Source: Halopseudomonas litoralis (GTDB taxonomy: Bacteria; Pseudomonadota; Gammaproteobacteria; Pseudomonadales; Pseudomonadaceae). Taken from it: a stretch of 64,000 nucleotides of DNA. Shown here in pieces: positions 19,773 to 30,122 of the stretch (position 1 is its first letter; each line of letters begins with the position of its first letter). The stretch is taken from assembly GCF_900105005.1 (NCBI RefSeq), contig NZ_LT629748.1, positions 2,852,001-2,916,000 of the forward strand. The letters run 5' to 3'. The position numbers were made by a program, and so were the translations under genes. A model generated the notes under the pieces. That model had not been told where the DNA came from, did no database searches, and saw only the letters and a list, made by a program, of their open reading frames with translations.

Positions 19773-21644
19773 ATGGCCGGGCTGATCCCACAGGGTTTCA
19801 TTGACGATCTTCTTGGACGCACCGATGTGGTCGAGGTGGTCGGCTCACGCCTGAAACTCAAGAAGACCGGCAAGAACTACTCGGCACTGTGCCCCTTCCA
19901 CAACGAAAAATCGCCCTCCTTCAGTGTCAGCCCCGACAAGCAGTTCTATTATTGCTTCGGCTGCGGCGCTGGCGGCAATGCCATTGGCTTCCTGATGGAT
20001 TTCGAGCGCCTGGATTTCCCCCAGGCCGTCGACGAACTGGCACGCCAGGCTGGCGTGGAAGTGCCTCGCGAAGATAGCGGCGGCAACCGCGGCCCACGGC
20101 AAACGCGTCAGGACAGTCCGCTGTATCCCGTACTGGAAAATGCCGCCGCCTATTATCGGCAGCAGCTGCGCCGCCATGCCCAGCGCAAGCGGGCGGTGGA
20201 GTATCTGCAGCAGCGCGGCCTCAGCGGTCAGATCGCCAAGCTGTACGACCTCGGTTTCGCTTCGCCTGGCTGGAATAACCTGATGGGACATCTGGCCACT
20301 GACAACAGTGAAGAGAAGCTGCTGATCGAAGCCGGGCTGGTGGTGGAGAACCCCGACAGCGGCAAACGCTACGATCGCTTCCGCGACCGGATCATCTTTC
20401 CCATCCGCGACAGCCGCGGCCGGGTGATCGGCTTCGGCGGTCGGGTACTGGGCGACGACAAACCCAAGTACCTCAACTCACCCGAGACCCCGGTTTTTCA
20501 CAAGGGCCGGGAACTGTATGGGCTGTATGAGGCCCGCAAGCAGAACCGCCAACTGGACGACATTCTGGTGGTGGAGGGCTACATGGATGTCATCGCCCTG
20601 GCCCAACACGGCGTGACCAATGCCGTCGCAACCCTGGGCACGGCCACCAGCGAAGAGCACCTCAAGCGCCTGTTCCGTATCGTCAACAGCGTGGTGTTCT
20701 GCTTCGATGGTGACAATGCCGGCCGTCAGGCCGCCTGGCGTGCATTGCAATCCTGTCTGCCAGTACTGGAAGACGGTCGCCATGTGCGCTTCATGTTCCT
20801 ACCCGATGGCCAGGATCCGGATAGCCTGATCCGCAGCGAAGGCCACGACGCCTTCCGCGCGCGCATGGTGCAGCAAGCCCAGCCCCTGACCGAATATCTG
20901 TTCCGTCATCTGGCTGAAGAAGCGCCGCCGGACAGCCTGGAAGGCAAAGCCCACCTGGCTACCCTGGCGCTGCCACTGATTGAACAGATCCCCGGCAGCC
21001 TGCTGCGCCGCCTGTTGCGGCAGTCCCTGGAATCGCGCACCGGGATGGACCTGGATAGCCTGCCGACGTCAGAACCGGCAAGTCCGCCCAGCATCGACTA
21101 CGATTATGATTATGGCTCTGAGCGCCAACTCAATGAAATGCCCGACTGGGCCGCTCCAGCGCCGAGCGCAGCGCCCAGTCGCACTCAACGCCGCCCCCAG
21201 AAGCGCGAGCGCAGCGCAGTGGAAAGCCCGGTCATGGGCGCCACCCGCACGCTGCTGCATCACCCGCATCTGGCCGGCCTGGTGAAACAGGCCAGACAGT
21301 TGGCCAATGAGGATGACGAAGAGGCGCAGCTGCTGATTGCATTGATCGACGCCCTGCAGAAAAACCCGCAGCTGTCGACAATAGAGTTATTGGCCAGGTG
21401 GCATGGAACAGCCTTGGGAGACCAGCTCAACCAGCTGGCAGAAAAGGAATGGCTGCTGAATATTCCCAGCGCCAACCTTGAACAACAGTTTTTCGACACC
21501 ATAAACATACTGATGGCAAGGCAAACCGACCGTCAGATTCAATACCTCCTCGACAAGTCGGCCCAGGCCCCACTCACCGCCGAGGAAAAACAGCTGCTGC
21601 GGGAGCTTCTGAGCAGAAGACATACACCAACTGTCGGAACCTGA
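19773..21644 (+). CDS. dnaG: DNA primase DnaG
   Basis: 623 residues. The N-terminal CHC2 zinc ribbon has C40, H43, C61 and C64 (CPFHNE ... YYCFGCG). The catalytic core includes the Toprim glutamate in [11 protein letters not shown] and the acidic DGDNAGR motif (about residues 265-320). After a variable proline/serine-rich linker (about residues 430-480), the C-terminal helical domain binds DnaB helicase. It makes the RNA primers for chromosome replication. ATG 19773 is a short distance from GCAAGG, a weak ribosome site, consistent with the low primase expression typical of the operon. Confidence 0.97.
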   Translation: MAGLIPQGFIDDLLGRTDVVEVVGSRLKLKKTGKNYSALCPFHNEKSPSFSVSPDKQFYYCFGCGAGGNAIGFLMDFERLDFPQAVDELARQAGVEVPREDSGGNRGPRQTRQDSPLYPVLENAAAYYRQQLRRHAQRKRAVEYLQQRGLSGQIAKLYDLGFASPGWNNLMGHLATDNSEEKLLIEAGLVVENPDSGKRYDRFRDRIIFPIRDSRGRVIGFGGRVLGDDKPKYLNSPETPVFHKGRELYGLYEARKQNRQLDDILVVEGYMDVIALAQHGVTNAVATLGTATSEEHLKRLFRIVNSVVFCFDGDNAGRQAAWRALQSCLPVLEDGRHVRFMFLPDGQDPDSLIRSEGHDAFRARMVQQAQPLTEYLFRHLAEEAPPDSLEGKAHLATLALPLIEQIPGSLLRRLLRQSLESRTGMDLDSLPTSEPASPPSIDYDYDYGSERQLNEMPDWAAPAPSAAPSRTQRRPQKRERSAVESPVMGATRTLLHHPHLAGLVKQARQLANEDDEEAQLLIALIDALQKNPQLSTIELLARWHGTALGDQLNQLAEKEWLLNIPSANLEQQFFDTINILMARQTDRQIQYLLDKSAQAPLTAEEKQLLRELLSRRHTPTVGT

Positions 21645-21666
21645 CAATCAGGCAAACTGGCAAGAC

Positions 21667-21687
21667 ACCCTGATTTCAGGGTATAAT
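21667..21687 (+). promoter_or_regulatory. Palindrome abutting a TATAAT -10 upstream of rpoD
   Basis: In the 88-bp dnaG-rpoD gap, ACCCTGA-TT-TCAGGGT (21667-21682) is a perfect 7+7 inverted repeat whose last base is the first T of a consensus TATAAT at 21682-21687, about 45 bp before the rpoD start. The -35 is weak (TGGCAA, 21658-21663, 18-base spacer). The palindrome occupies the spacer, where a bound repressor would block RNA polymerase. Protein unknown. Confidence 0.45.
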
Positions 21688-21732
21688 CCGCAGCTTACTT
21701 TTTGCACACCTAGGCATTCACATAGGGTTGTT

Positions 21733-23589
<1,857 letters not shown>

Positions 23590-23608
23590 GCGCACCGCAC
23601 CAACAGAA

Positions 23609-23631
23609 CGCCCGGCTTGCCGGGCGTTTTT
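23609..23631 (+). terminator. Rho-independent terminator after rpoD
   Basis: CGCCCGGC (23609-23616), TT loop, GCCGGGCG (23619-23626), then TTTTT (23627-23631). A perfect 8-bp GC stem with a U-run, 20 bp after the rpoD stop. Confidence 0.92.
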
Positions 23632-23755
23632 GTTTCTGCCGCCTGCGGCGAATAAAGTTACCGCTTCGTTCTATGCGACTTTCCCATTTCTCGCCTATTC
23701 TGCTTCGGCAGCATCACCCAAACGGGTGTTTGAATAATAACAAGAGGAAAGGAAT

Positions 23756-26140
23756 ATGCAGCAGTATATGCAGCGTGGAAGTCTCGCTCAGCTAGGATTG
23801 ATCAGTACCTTCCTGGTGCTGGGTGCGTGCAAGTTTGGTGGCAGTGGCGGTGGTAGCGATAGCCCTCCTCCCGCCGGCTACAAGGCAACCATCGAACGCA
23901 CTACCTACGGCGTTCCCCATATTACCGCGGATAACCTCGGAGGCGCAGGCTACGGCCACGGTTACGCCATTGCAGAGGACAACCTTTGTGTACTGGCAGA
24001 TGCCTTTCTGACCTTCCGTGGCGAGCGCTCACAGTATTTCGGGCCGGATGAACCCGCCTCACCCATGAGCACCTTCGGTTCACCGCCCAATCTGGAAGCG
24101 GACTTCTTCTTCCGCTTTGTCGTCGATGATCAGCAGGTCAGTAAATTCAAGAATGCACAGTCCGATGACGTGCGCGAGCTTCTGCGCGGCTTCACTGCGG
24201 GTTATAACCGCTACGTAAATGAGATACAGGATGGCCAGCATGCCGGGCGCCACACCGACTGCCGCAACCAGGAATGGCTGACGAGCGTAACCGAAGACGA
24301 TCTCATGCGCCGGCTCGTTGGGCTCAACCTGGCCGCCAGCAGCGCCAACTGGGTGGAAGAAATCGCCAGCGCGCAGCCGCCGGCCATAGGTGCCACCACG
24401 CTGCGCAGCCGCAGCGCTCCGCGGGAGCTGGACATCGACCCGGAACGTTTCAAGCTGGGCCGCAAGAACGGTATCGGCAGTAACACCTTCGCCTTTGGCA
24501 GCGATGCTACCGAAACCGGTGAAAGCCTGCTGTTTGCCAATCCCCATTGGTATCACCTGGGCATCGACCGCTTCTATCAGGTGCACATGACCGTCCCCGG
24601 CAAATTGGACATCTCCGGCGCCGCCATCATGGGCTCGCCCATGATCCAGATGGGCTTCAACGACGATATCGCCTGGGCACATACCGTCTCCACCGCCTAT
24701 CGCTTCACCCTCTATCAGTTGCAGCTGGCAAATGGCGATCCTACGCGCTATATCCAGGATGGCCAGGAAAAATCACTGGAGGCGACCGAGATCACCATTC
24801 AGGTCAAGCAAGACGATGGTTCGCTGGCGCCCGCTTCCCGCACCTTGTATCGCTCTGTTTACGGGCCGATGATCAATCTCGCCGGTATGGGCCTGCCCGG
24901 CTGGAACGAACAGATCGCCTTTACCCTGCGCGATATCAACCTGGAAAACACCCGCTCCTTCGAGAACTTCTTCGCCTGGAATCAGGCGGAGTCGCTGAGC
25001 GACTTCTATGACATAACCCGGCAGTACGTCGGCATCCCCTGGGTCAACACCACAGCTATTGGCCGCGACGATGAGCGTGCGCTCTATTCCGACATCACCG
25101 CCGTGCCCAACGTACCCGACAGCATGTTGGCTGACTGCCTGGCTCCAGGTCTCGGTCCCGTCGTCATCCAGTTGGTACCGGGCTTGCCGCTGCTGGATGG
25201 CACCCGCAGCGCATGCGACTGGCGCACCGACCCCGACTCGAAGCAACCCGGCGCATTCGGCCCCGGCAAACTGCCCAGCCTGTTCTCCACCGACTATGTC
25301 GCCAACATGAACGACAGTTACTGGCTGAGCAATCCCGAGCAGCCACTGACCGGTTTTGATGGCATCATCGGGCGCGAGAATTACCCGCAAACCCTGCGCA
25401 CCCGCATGGGTCATACCCTGGTGAGGGAGCGTTTGACGGGTACTGATGGCCTGAACGGTCACCAGGCCAGCAGCGAGAATATCCGCGATATCGTCCTCAA
25501 TAGCCGGGTCTACAGCGCCGAGCTGCTGAAAGACGAGGTGCTTGCCAGCGTATGCGACGCGGGCGCACCGGATATCGAGCAGCAGGCCTGTCAGATTCTG
25601 GGCAACTGGAATAATACCGGTGAGGTCGACGCGGTCGGTGCGCATATCTGGACTGCATTCTGGGTCAAGTTGCAGGATCTGGAGCTGGATATGGATCTGT
25701 ACGCTACGCCTTTCGATGCGGCCGATCCAATCAATACACCAGCCGGTTTGAGCACCAGCGGCGCCGTGCAGGACGCTATTCGCGGAGTGTTCTCCGATGC
25801 TGTGGCAGAATTGGTCGAAGCCGATATTCCGCTCAACGCCAAGCTGGGCGATATCCAGTTCTTCCTCAAACCGGGCGAGCAGATTTCCCAATATGGTGGC
25901 GAAGGTGAGGAAGGTTACTTCACCGTGCTGCGCAATACCTATATGCACGTCGTGGATTTTCCGGAGGATGAACCGGTGCGAGCCTATACCTTCCTGAGCA
26001 ATTCCCAATCCACCGACCCGACCAGCCCGCATTATGCCGACTACACCGAAGCCTATGCGGCAAAGAACTGGCACCGAGTACCCTTCACCCGAGCGCAAAT
26101 AGAAGCTGAGCGCATCTCCAGCATCGATATCAGCGAATAG
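23756..26140 (+). CDS. Penicillin acylase family (Ntn-hydrolase) lipoprotein
   Basis: 794 residues. The N-terminus has a hydrophobic segment ending in a lipobox LGAC with Cys25, then a Gly/Ser linker, so it is probably a lipoprotein. The mature part follows the S45 layout: an alpha portion (TTYGVPHITADN, AEDNLCVL) and, after autoproteolysis, a beta subunit beginning at Ser242 in GIGSNTFAFG, the predicted catalytic N-terminal serine. Relatives hydrolyse amide bonds of acyl-homoserine lactones, echinocandin-type lipopeptides or beta-lactam side chains; the substrate here cannot be read from sequence. It stands alone between the rpoD terminator and a tRNA, with AGAGGAAAGG as ribosome site. The first ATG is taken; ATG 23768 is also possible. 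Confidence 0.85.
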   Translation: MQQYMQRGSLAQLGLISTFLVLGACKFGGSGGGSDSPPPAGYKATIERTTYGVPHITADNLGGAGYGHGYAIAEDNLCVLADAFLTFRGERSQYFGPDEPASPMSTFGSPPNLEADFFFRFVVDDQQVSKFKNAQSDDVRELLRGFTAGYNRYVNEIQDGQHAGRHTDCRNQEWLTSVTEDDLMRRLVGLNLAASSANWVEEIASAQPPAIGATTLRSRSAPRELDIDPERFKLGRKNGIGSNTFAFGSDATETGESLLFANPHWYHLGIDRFYQVHMTVPGKLDISGAAIMGSPMIQMGFNDDIAWAHTVSTAYRFTLYQLQLANGDPTRYIQDGQEKSLEATEITIQVKQDDGSLAPASRTLYRSVYGPMINLAGMGLPGWNEQIAFTLRDINLENTRSFENFFAWNQAESLSDFYDITRQYVGIPWVNTTAIGRDDERALYSDITAVPNVPDSMLADCLAPGLGPVVIQLVPGLPLLDGTRSACDWRTDPDSKQPGAFGPGKLPSLFSTDYVANMNDSYWLSNPEQPLTGFDGIIGRENYPQTLRTRMGHTLVRERLTGTDGLNGHQASSENIRDIVLNSRVYSAELLKDEVLASVCDAGAPDIEQQACQILGNWNNTGEVDAVGAHIWTAFWVKLQDLELDMDLYATPFDAADPINTPAGLSTSGAVQDAIRGVFSDAVAELVEADIPLNAKLGDIQFFLKPGEQISQYGGEGEEGYFTVLRNTYMHVVDFPEDEPVRAYTFLSNSQSTDPTSPHYADYTEAYAAKNWHRVPFTRAQIEAERISSIDISE

Positions 26141-26203
26141 CACCAACCCGGATACAAGGCACCACAGGTGTCTTGTATCTTCCACACCCACTGCAATGCA
26201 GCC

Positions 26204-26232
26204 TAGCCAGAGCCAACCGCAGTACGTATAAT
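26204..26232 (+). promoter_or_regulatory. tRNA promoter
   Basis: TAGCCA (26204-26209), 17-base spacer, TATAAT (26227-26232), then a GC-rich discriminator CCGCGAC typical of stringently controlled stable-RNA promoters, 22 bp before the tRNA. Confidence 0.6.
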
Positions 26233-26253
26233 CCGCGACTGTTGTAAATAAGT

Positions 26254-26330
26254 GGGCCTATAGCTCAGTTGGTCAGAGCAGTCGACTCATAATCGATTGG
26301 TCGTAGGTTCAAGTCCTACTGGGCCCACCA
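26254..26330 (+). tRNA. tRNA-Ile2 (anticodon CAU, lysidine type)
   Basis: A 77-nt cloverleaf with encoded CCA: acceptor GGGCCTA/TGGGCCC, D-arm GCTC..GAGC, anticodon stem GTCGA/TCGAT around CTCATAA (CAT at 26288-26290), and T-arm with GGTTCAAGTCC. The anticodon alone would suggest Met, but the anticodon arm and variable region match E. coli ileX-type tRNA, and the C4-G69 and C5-G68 pairs are recognition features for TilS, which converts C34 to lysidine so the tRNA reads AUA as Ile. Elongator Met tRNA normally has different bases there. A run of five T follows the CCA. Confidence 0.8.
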
Positions 26331-26376
26331 TTTTTCCGGTCATTTCAGACCTCTCGCCGCCCCCTGTATTCCAGTA

Positions 26377-27552
26377 TTACAGCGAAGCAGCGGCCTCAGC
26401 CCCCATCTCGTCATCAGTCCTACCCAGCCGCCAGGTCATCACCAGCACCACCAGTGCACCAAAGACCATACAGACCCACGCCCATTGCAGCGATGCCATG
26501 GTATCCCTGATGACGCCCGCGAGCAGCGGCATCAACGCCGCTATGGCATAGCCACCACCCTGCACGAACGCCAGCAACGCGCCGGCCTGGGCCGGGGAGT
26601 CAGCATGATCCAGGGTGACGATCAGCGACAGCGGAAAGAGGGCACCAATGCCCAGCCCAAGCAAGACGATGGCCGGTAGCATGAGTGATATTGGTGCCAG
26701 AATCAGGCAGCCCAGCCCGGCCAGCATCAGCAGAATGACAAAGGTCAGCAGCGGTCGACGATCCGGGAAACGATGCACCAGGGATGACACGGCCAGCCCG
26801 GATACCACTTCCATCGCCGATAGCGCGCCGAGCAGGTAGCCGGCGTGGACCGGTGAGCGCCCAAGATCAATGTAGTAGGCCGGCAGCCATGCGAGCACAA
26901 GCGTGTAAGCGCTGGTGCCAATACCGAAAAACGCTAACAGGAACCAGGCCCGCGCGTTGCGGTATGGCAGTACGACCCGGTCCGCCGTGCGCTGTCGGCC
27001 GCCGGCATAGCGCATCCAGGCAATCAGTGCGAGCAAAGCCGGAATCAAGGCTACGCCCAGTACCAGGCGCCAGCCGCCTATTTCCGCAGCCGGTGCCGCC
27101 CCGGCTGCGGCGATCACCGCTCCGCCCATGATGCCGGTGGTAAACAACCCCATGAGCGAGCCTGCCCGCTCGGGGTGGTTTCTTTTCAGCCAGGCGGGCA
27201 TCAGAGCCTGGACCATGGCGATCCCGGTGCCGGCAACAGCCGCCGAGACGATCAGCCAGGCGGCCGAATCAATCAATAATCGCGCCGCGCTGGCCAGTGT
27301 GATCAACAGCATGCCGAGCGCTATTCCCCGCACCTCGCCTACCCAGCGTTGCAGCCACGGTCCGGCAAGAGCACAAACGCCCATCAGAAAAACCGGCAAG
27401 GTGGTCAATAGACTGGCCTGGGTGCTGCTGAGCCCGAGATCCTGCTGGAGTATGTCCAGCAACGGCCCGATGGAGGCCATGATCGGCCGAAGATTGAAAC
27501 CAATAATTAAGGCAAGCCCCGCAATCAGCGAGTACCGGGGAGAGGTCGACAT
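26377..27552 (-). CDS. MFS transporter, CynX/NimT family
   Basis: A 391-residue major-facilitator protein with about twelve hydrophobic segments. It opens with SLIAGLALIIGFNLRPIMASIGPLL, the CynX/NimT family N-terminus, and has the ARLLIDSAAWLIVSAAVAGTGIAMVQALMPAWLKRNHPERAG stretch around the second to fourth helices. Family members export or import small anions such as cyanate or 2-nitroimidazole-like compounds; no cyanase is visible here, so the substrate is unknown. It is transcribed toward the tRNA and divergent from azlC with 97 bp between starts. Confidence 0.8.
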   Translation of the reverse strand: MSTSPRYSLIAGLALIIGFNLRPIMASIGPLLDILQQDLGLSSTQASLLTTLPVFLMGVCALAGPWLQRWVGEVRGIALGMLLITLASAARLLIDSAAWLIVSAAVAGTGIAMVQALMPAWLKRNHPERAGSLMGLFTTGIMGGAVIAAAGAAPAAEIGGWRLVLGVALIPALLALIAWMRYAGGRQRTADRVVLPYRNARAWFLLAFFGIGTSAYTLVLAWLPAYYIDLGRSPVHAGYLLGALSAMEVVSGLAVSSLVHRFPDRRPLLTFVILLMLAGLGCLILAPISLMLPAIVLLGLGIGALFPLSLIVTLDHADSPAQAGALLAFVQGGGYAIAALMPLLAGVIRDTMASLQWAWVCMVFGALVVLVMTWRLGRTDDEMGAEAAASL

Positions 27553-27649
27553 GAGTTATTTCCGGGAGGGGGAACGCGGGCGGTATATTAACATGCCCAA
27601 TCCAAGGCGTGCGCCATTGGAACCCGATGCAAACCAATGAGAATGCGAG

Positions 27650-28360
27650 ATGCCAGAAAACACTGTAAATCTGTATGAATTCAATCGCCAGGATGTCTGG
27701 GCAGGATTCAAGCAGCTTGTACCCATTGCGATTTTTGTCATCGCTTTCGGCGCGGCCTTTGGGCTTGCGGCGACTCAGGCCGGGTTATCGCCTTCCCTGA
27801 GCATGTTCATGAGTACGCTGGTGTTCGCCGGTGCCTCCCAGTTCGCCGCGTTGGAGTTGTGGGGCACGCACATTCCGGTAGTTCCGCTGGCCCTTACGGT
27901 CTTCGCCATCAATGCCCGCCACCTGTTGATGGGCGCCTCGCTTTACCCGTGGCTGCGTTATTTATCACCGGCCAAGCGGTACGGCATCATGCTGGTGGCG
28001 TCCGATGCCAATTGGGTGATGTCGGTACAGGCATTTCATCGCGGGCAGCCAGGCTTCGGACTGCTGTTCGGTGGCGGTCTGGCACTCTGGTCTTTCTGGA
28101 TTTTCGGCACCTGGCTGGGTATTTATTTTGGCGGCGCCATACAGGACGCGACCCTGTATGGGCTGGACATGGTGATGGGCTGTTTCCTGCTGGCCATGGC
28201 GGTTGGCGGCGACAAAAGTATCCGGCTGTGGATTATCTGGGCAATTGCAGCTGGCTCAGCTCTGCTCGCCTACTGGTACCTGCCAGAGAACAGTCATGTC
28301 GTGGTAGGCGCCCTGGCCGGCGGTGTGCTGGGTGCGGTGTGGACGGAGAAGCTGCCATGA
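27650..28360 (+). CDS. azlC: AzlC family branched-chain amino acid exporter, large subunit
   Basis: 236 residues, with about seven hydrophobic segments. The family sequence runs from GFKQLVPIAIFVIAFGAAFG through a conserved FAGASQFAALEL and NARHLLMGASLYPWL (about residues 60-105). With the small subunit AzlD it forms an exporter of leucine-type amino acids and toxic analogues such as azaleucine. The stop overlaps the azlD start (ATGA). Specificity is inferred from the family only. Confidence 0.9.
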   Translation: MPENTVNLYEFNRQDVWAGFKQLVPIAIFVIAFGAAFGLAATQAGLSPSLSMFMSTLVFAGASQFAALELWGTHIPVVPLALTVFAINARHLLMGASLYPWLRYLSPAKRYGIMLVASDANWVMSVQAFHRGQPGFGLLFGGGLALWSFWIFGTWLGIYFGGAIQDATLYGLDMVMGCFLLAMAVGGDKSIRLWIIWAIAAGSALLAYWYLPENSHVVVGALAGGVLGAVWTEKLP

Positions 28361-28665
28361 ACATCGAGACAGTTGGTCTTGGCGCGCCGATCATAGTGCT
28401 GATCATGGCTGTTGTGACCCTGACGACCCGCTGGGGTGGCGTCTTCGTCATGTCGTTTGTGCCCATCAGCTACCGGGTCAAGCAGTTCATCAGCGCCATG
28501 TCCGGTTCAGTGCTGGTAGCGCTGCTGACGCCCATGGCCCTTGAGGGCGATACCAGCGCACGCCTGGCGCTACTGACAACAGCACTCATCATGCTGGTCT
28601 GGAAAAAACCCTTGCCTGCCATTGCTGCCGGTATTCTGATGGCTGCAGTTTCAAGACAGTTCTGA
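28357..28665 (+). CDS. azlD: AzlD family exporter small subunit
   Basis: 102 residues, four predicted membrane segments: IIVLIMAVVTLTTRWGGVF, the FISAMSGSVLVALLTPMAL region, LALLTTALIMLVW and PAIAAGILMAAV. The VTLTTRWGGVFVM sequence corresponds to the conserved TyrxxR/TRxxP-like region of AzlD. ATG 28357 overlaps the azlC stop by four bases, and the long upstream frame from 27859 is a shadow within azlC. Functions only with AzlC. Confidence 0.88.
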   Translation: MNIETVGLGAPIIVLIMAVVTLTTRWGGVFVMSFVPISYRVKQFISAMSGSVLVALLTPMALEGDTSARLALLTTALIMLVWKKPLPAIAAGILMAAVSRQF

Positions 28666-28692
28666 ACTCGCAGGGAGGTACTGCGCAGCCTG

Positions 28693-30057
28693 TCAAACCG
28701 GATCAGTCTGGCTTACTTCCATGAGCAGAACCTGTAGCGCATTTCCGCGCCCCTGGACGAAACCGGACTGCCCGCCAGCGTTCTCCACAATACGCCGAAC
28801 AATAGCCAGTCCGAGGCCTGTGCCTGTGCCGCTTCGGCGGCCCTTGCGAAAGCGCTGGAACATGGCTTCCCGCTCTGCCGTCGGCACGCCCGGGCCTTCG
28901 TCGGCCACTTCCAACATAATACCTTCGGCACGGCGGCAGACATTAACCTGGACGGTGCCAGCACCGTGCGTCAAAGCGTTATCCAGCAGGTTGACCAGAA
29001 CTTCACGCAGCTCATCGGTGTTCCCCTGACATCGCAGACTGTCCTCAATATGAACAGTGATGCCACGGCCCTGCGCTTCGAACAACGGCAACAGCGAAGC
29101 CGTCACCTCACGGCTCAGGCGCGACAGGTTGGTCTGCTGCTCCGCTCCACCTCGCTCGGTAGCGCCTTCCTGGTGGGCCAGTTCCAGCAACTGGCTGACC
29201 AGCCGGCGCAACTGGCGCATCTCCGCTTCCAGCGCGGGCCAATCCAGCTCGCCGCTATGGCGCGCATCCTGCAGCCGCAGATCGAGTACCGCCAAGGGTG
29301 TACGCAGTTCATGAGCGGCGTCGGCGATGAAGCGGCGCTCGGCCTCGTAGGCTCGCGCCAGGCGGTCGAGTGCACAATTGGCCGCCACGGCCAACGGATA
29401 AAACTCACCGGGCAAGCCTTGCAAGGGTATACGCCGCTCAGGTGTATCCGGACCAATACCTTGCGCCAACCGAGCCGCGCGGCGTACCGGGCGCAGTGTC
29501 CAATTGAGCAGTAACAGGATAAGTAGAATGCACAACAGCCCCACCGGCAGCATCAGGATCAGGCTGTGGCGCAGACGTTCCAACAGCAGTTGGTCGAGCA
29601 TGGCGCGCTCGTTCTGGTCATTGCGCGACACCATCAGAGTCGCGCCATCTGGCAGTCGTACCGGCGCATTGATGCTGTACCCACCATGAGGGCTCCAGCG
29701 CCACCAGGATGACTCGGGCGCCAGCGCCGCTGTGCGCAGACGCCGTGGTCGATCCATATAATCGGAGTACCCGAGCAACTGCCCGTCCACCGCATACAGG
29801 GTGTACTCCATCTGCCCACCGGCATGATAACGCGGCAACTCGGCCAGAGGCCGATCGCTGGTGAAACCTTCGCTGACTGCTTCAGCCTGCACCAGCAGTA
29901 CGGCGCGGCGCAGTTCGTCCCGCGTGCCATACATGTGCAAGGCGGACACGCCGAAACCCAGCACGAAGACCAGCGACAGCGCTATCAGCATGCGGGAGCG
30001 CAGACGCCGACCGGGCTGTGATCCATTCGTCAGGTTGCTGTCAGCTTGCAGTGGCAT
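28693..30057 (-). CDS. Two-component sensor histidine kinase
   Basis: 454 residues from ATG 30057. TM1 about 23-42, a periplasmic sensor of about 120 residues, TM2 about 164-186, HAMP about 187-240, HisKA with the phospho-acceptor H249 in AHELRTPLAVL, then an ATPase with NLLDNALTHG (N box), DEGPGVP (G1) and GTGLGLAIVRRI (G2). ATG 30084 is upstream in frame but falls inside the Fur-like palindrome at 30076-30090, so 30057 is preferred. The likely partner, a QseB/PmrA-type regulator on the same strand, lies 2 kb away beyond an oppositely oriented TonB receptor and is interrupted by a stop codon. It may sense iron or a siderophore; that is inference from neighbours. Confidence 0.9.
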   Translation of the reverse strand: MPLQADSNLTNGSQPGRRLRSRMLIALSLVFVLGFGVSALHMYGTRDELRRAVLLVQAEAVSEGFTSDRPLAELPRYHAGGQMEYTLYAVDGQLLGYSDYMDRPRRLRTAALAPESSWWRWSPHGGYSINAPVRLPDGATLMVSRNDQNERAMLDQLLLERLRHSLILMLPVGLLCILLILLLLNWTLRPVRRAARLAQGIGPDTPERRIPLQGLPGEFYPLAVAANCALDRLARAYEAERRFIADAAHELRTPLAVLDLRLQDARHSGELDWPALEAEMRQLRRLVSQLLELAHQEGATERGGAEQQTNLSRLSREVTASLLPLFEAQGRGITVHIEDSLRCQGNTDELREVLVNLLDNALTHGAGTVQVNVCRRAEGIMLEVADEGPGVPTAEREAMFQRFRKGRRSGTGTGLGLAIVRRIVENAGGQSGFVQGRGNALQVLLMEVSQTDPV

Positions 30058-30070
30058 ATTTGCGGCCAAC

Positions 30071-30095
30071 AATAATGATAACAACTATCATTTGC
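30071..30095. promoter_or_regulatory. Fur-like box between histidine kinase and TonB receptor
   Basis: AATAATGATAACAACTATCATT, with the inverted pair TGATA (30076-30080) and TATCA (30086-30090), resembles the Fur 19-bp consensus GATAATGATAATCATTATC. It lies 14 bp before the kinase start on one side and about 30 bp before the receptor ATG on the other, so one site could govern both. Confidence 0.65.
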
Positions 30096-30122
30096 ATTAC
30101 TCTTACAGGGAACGAATTGCGC

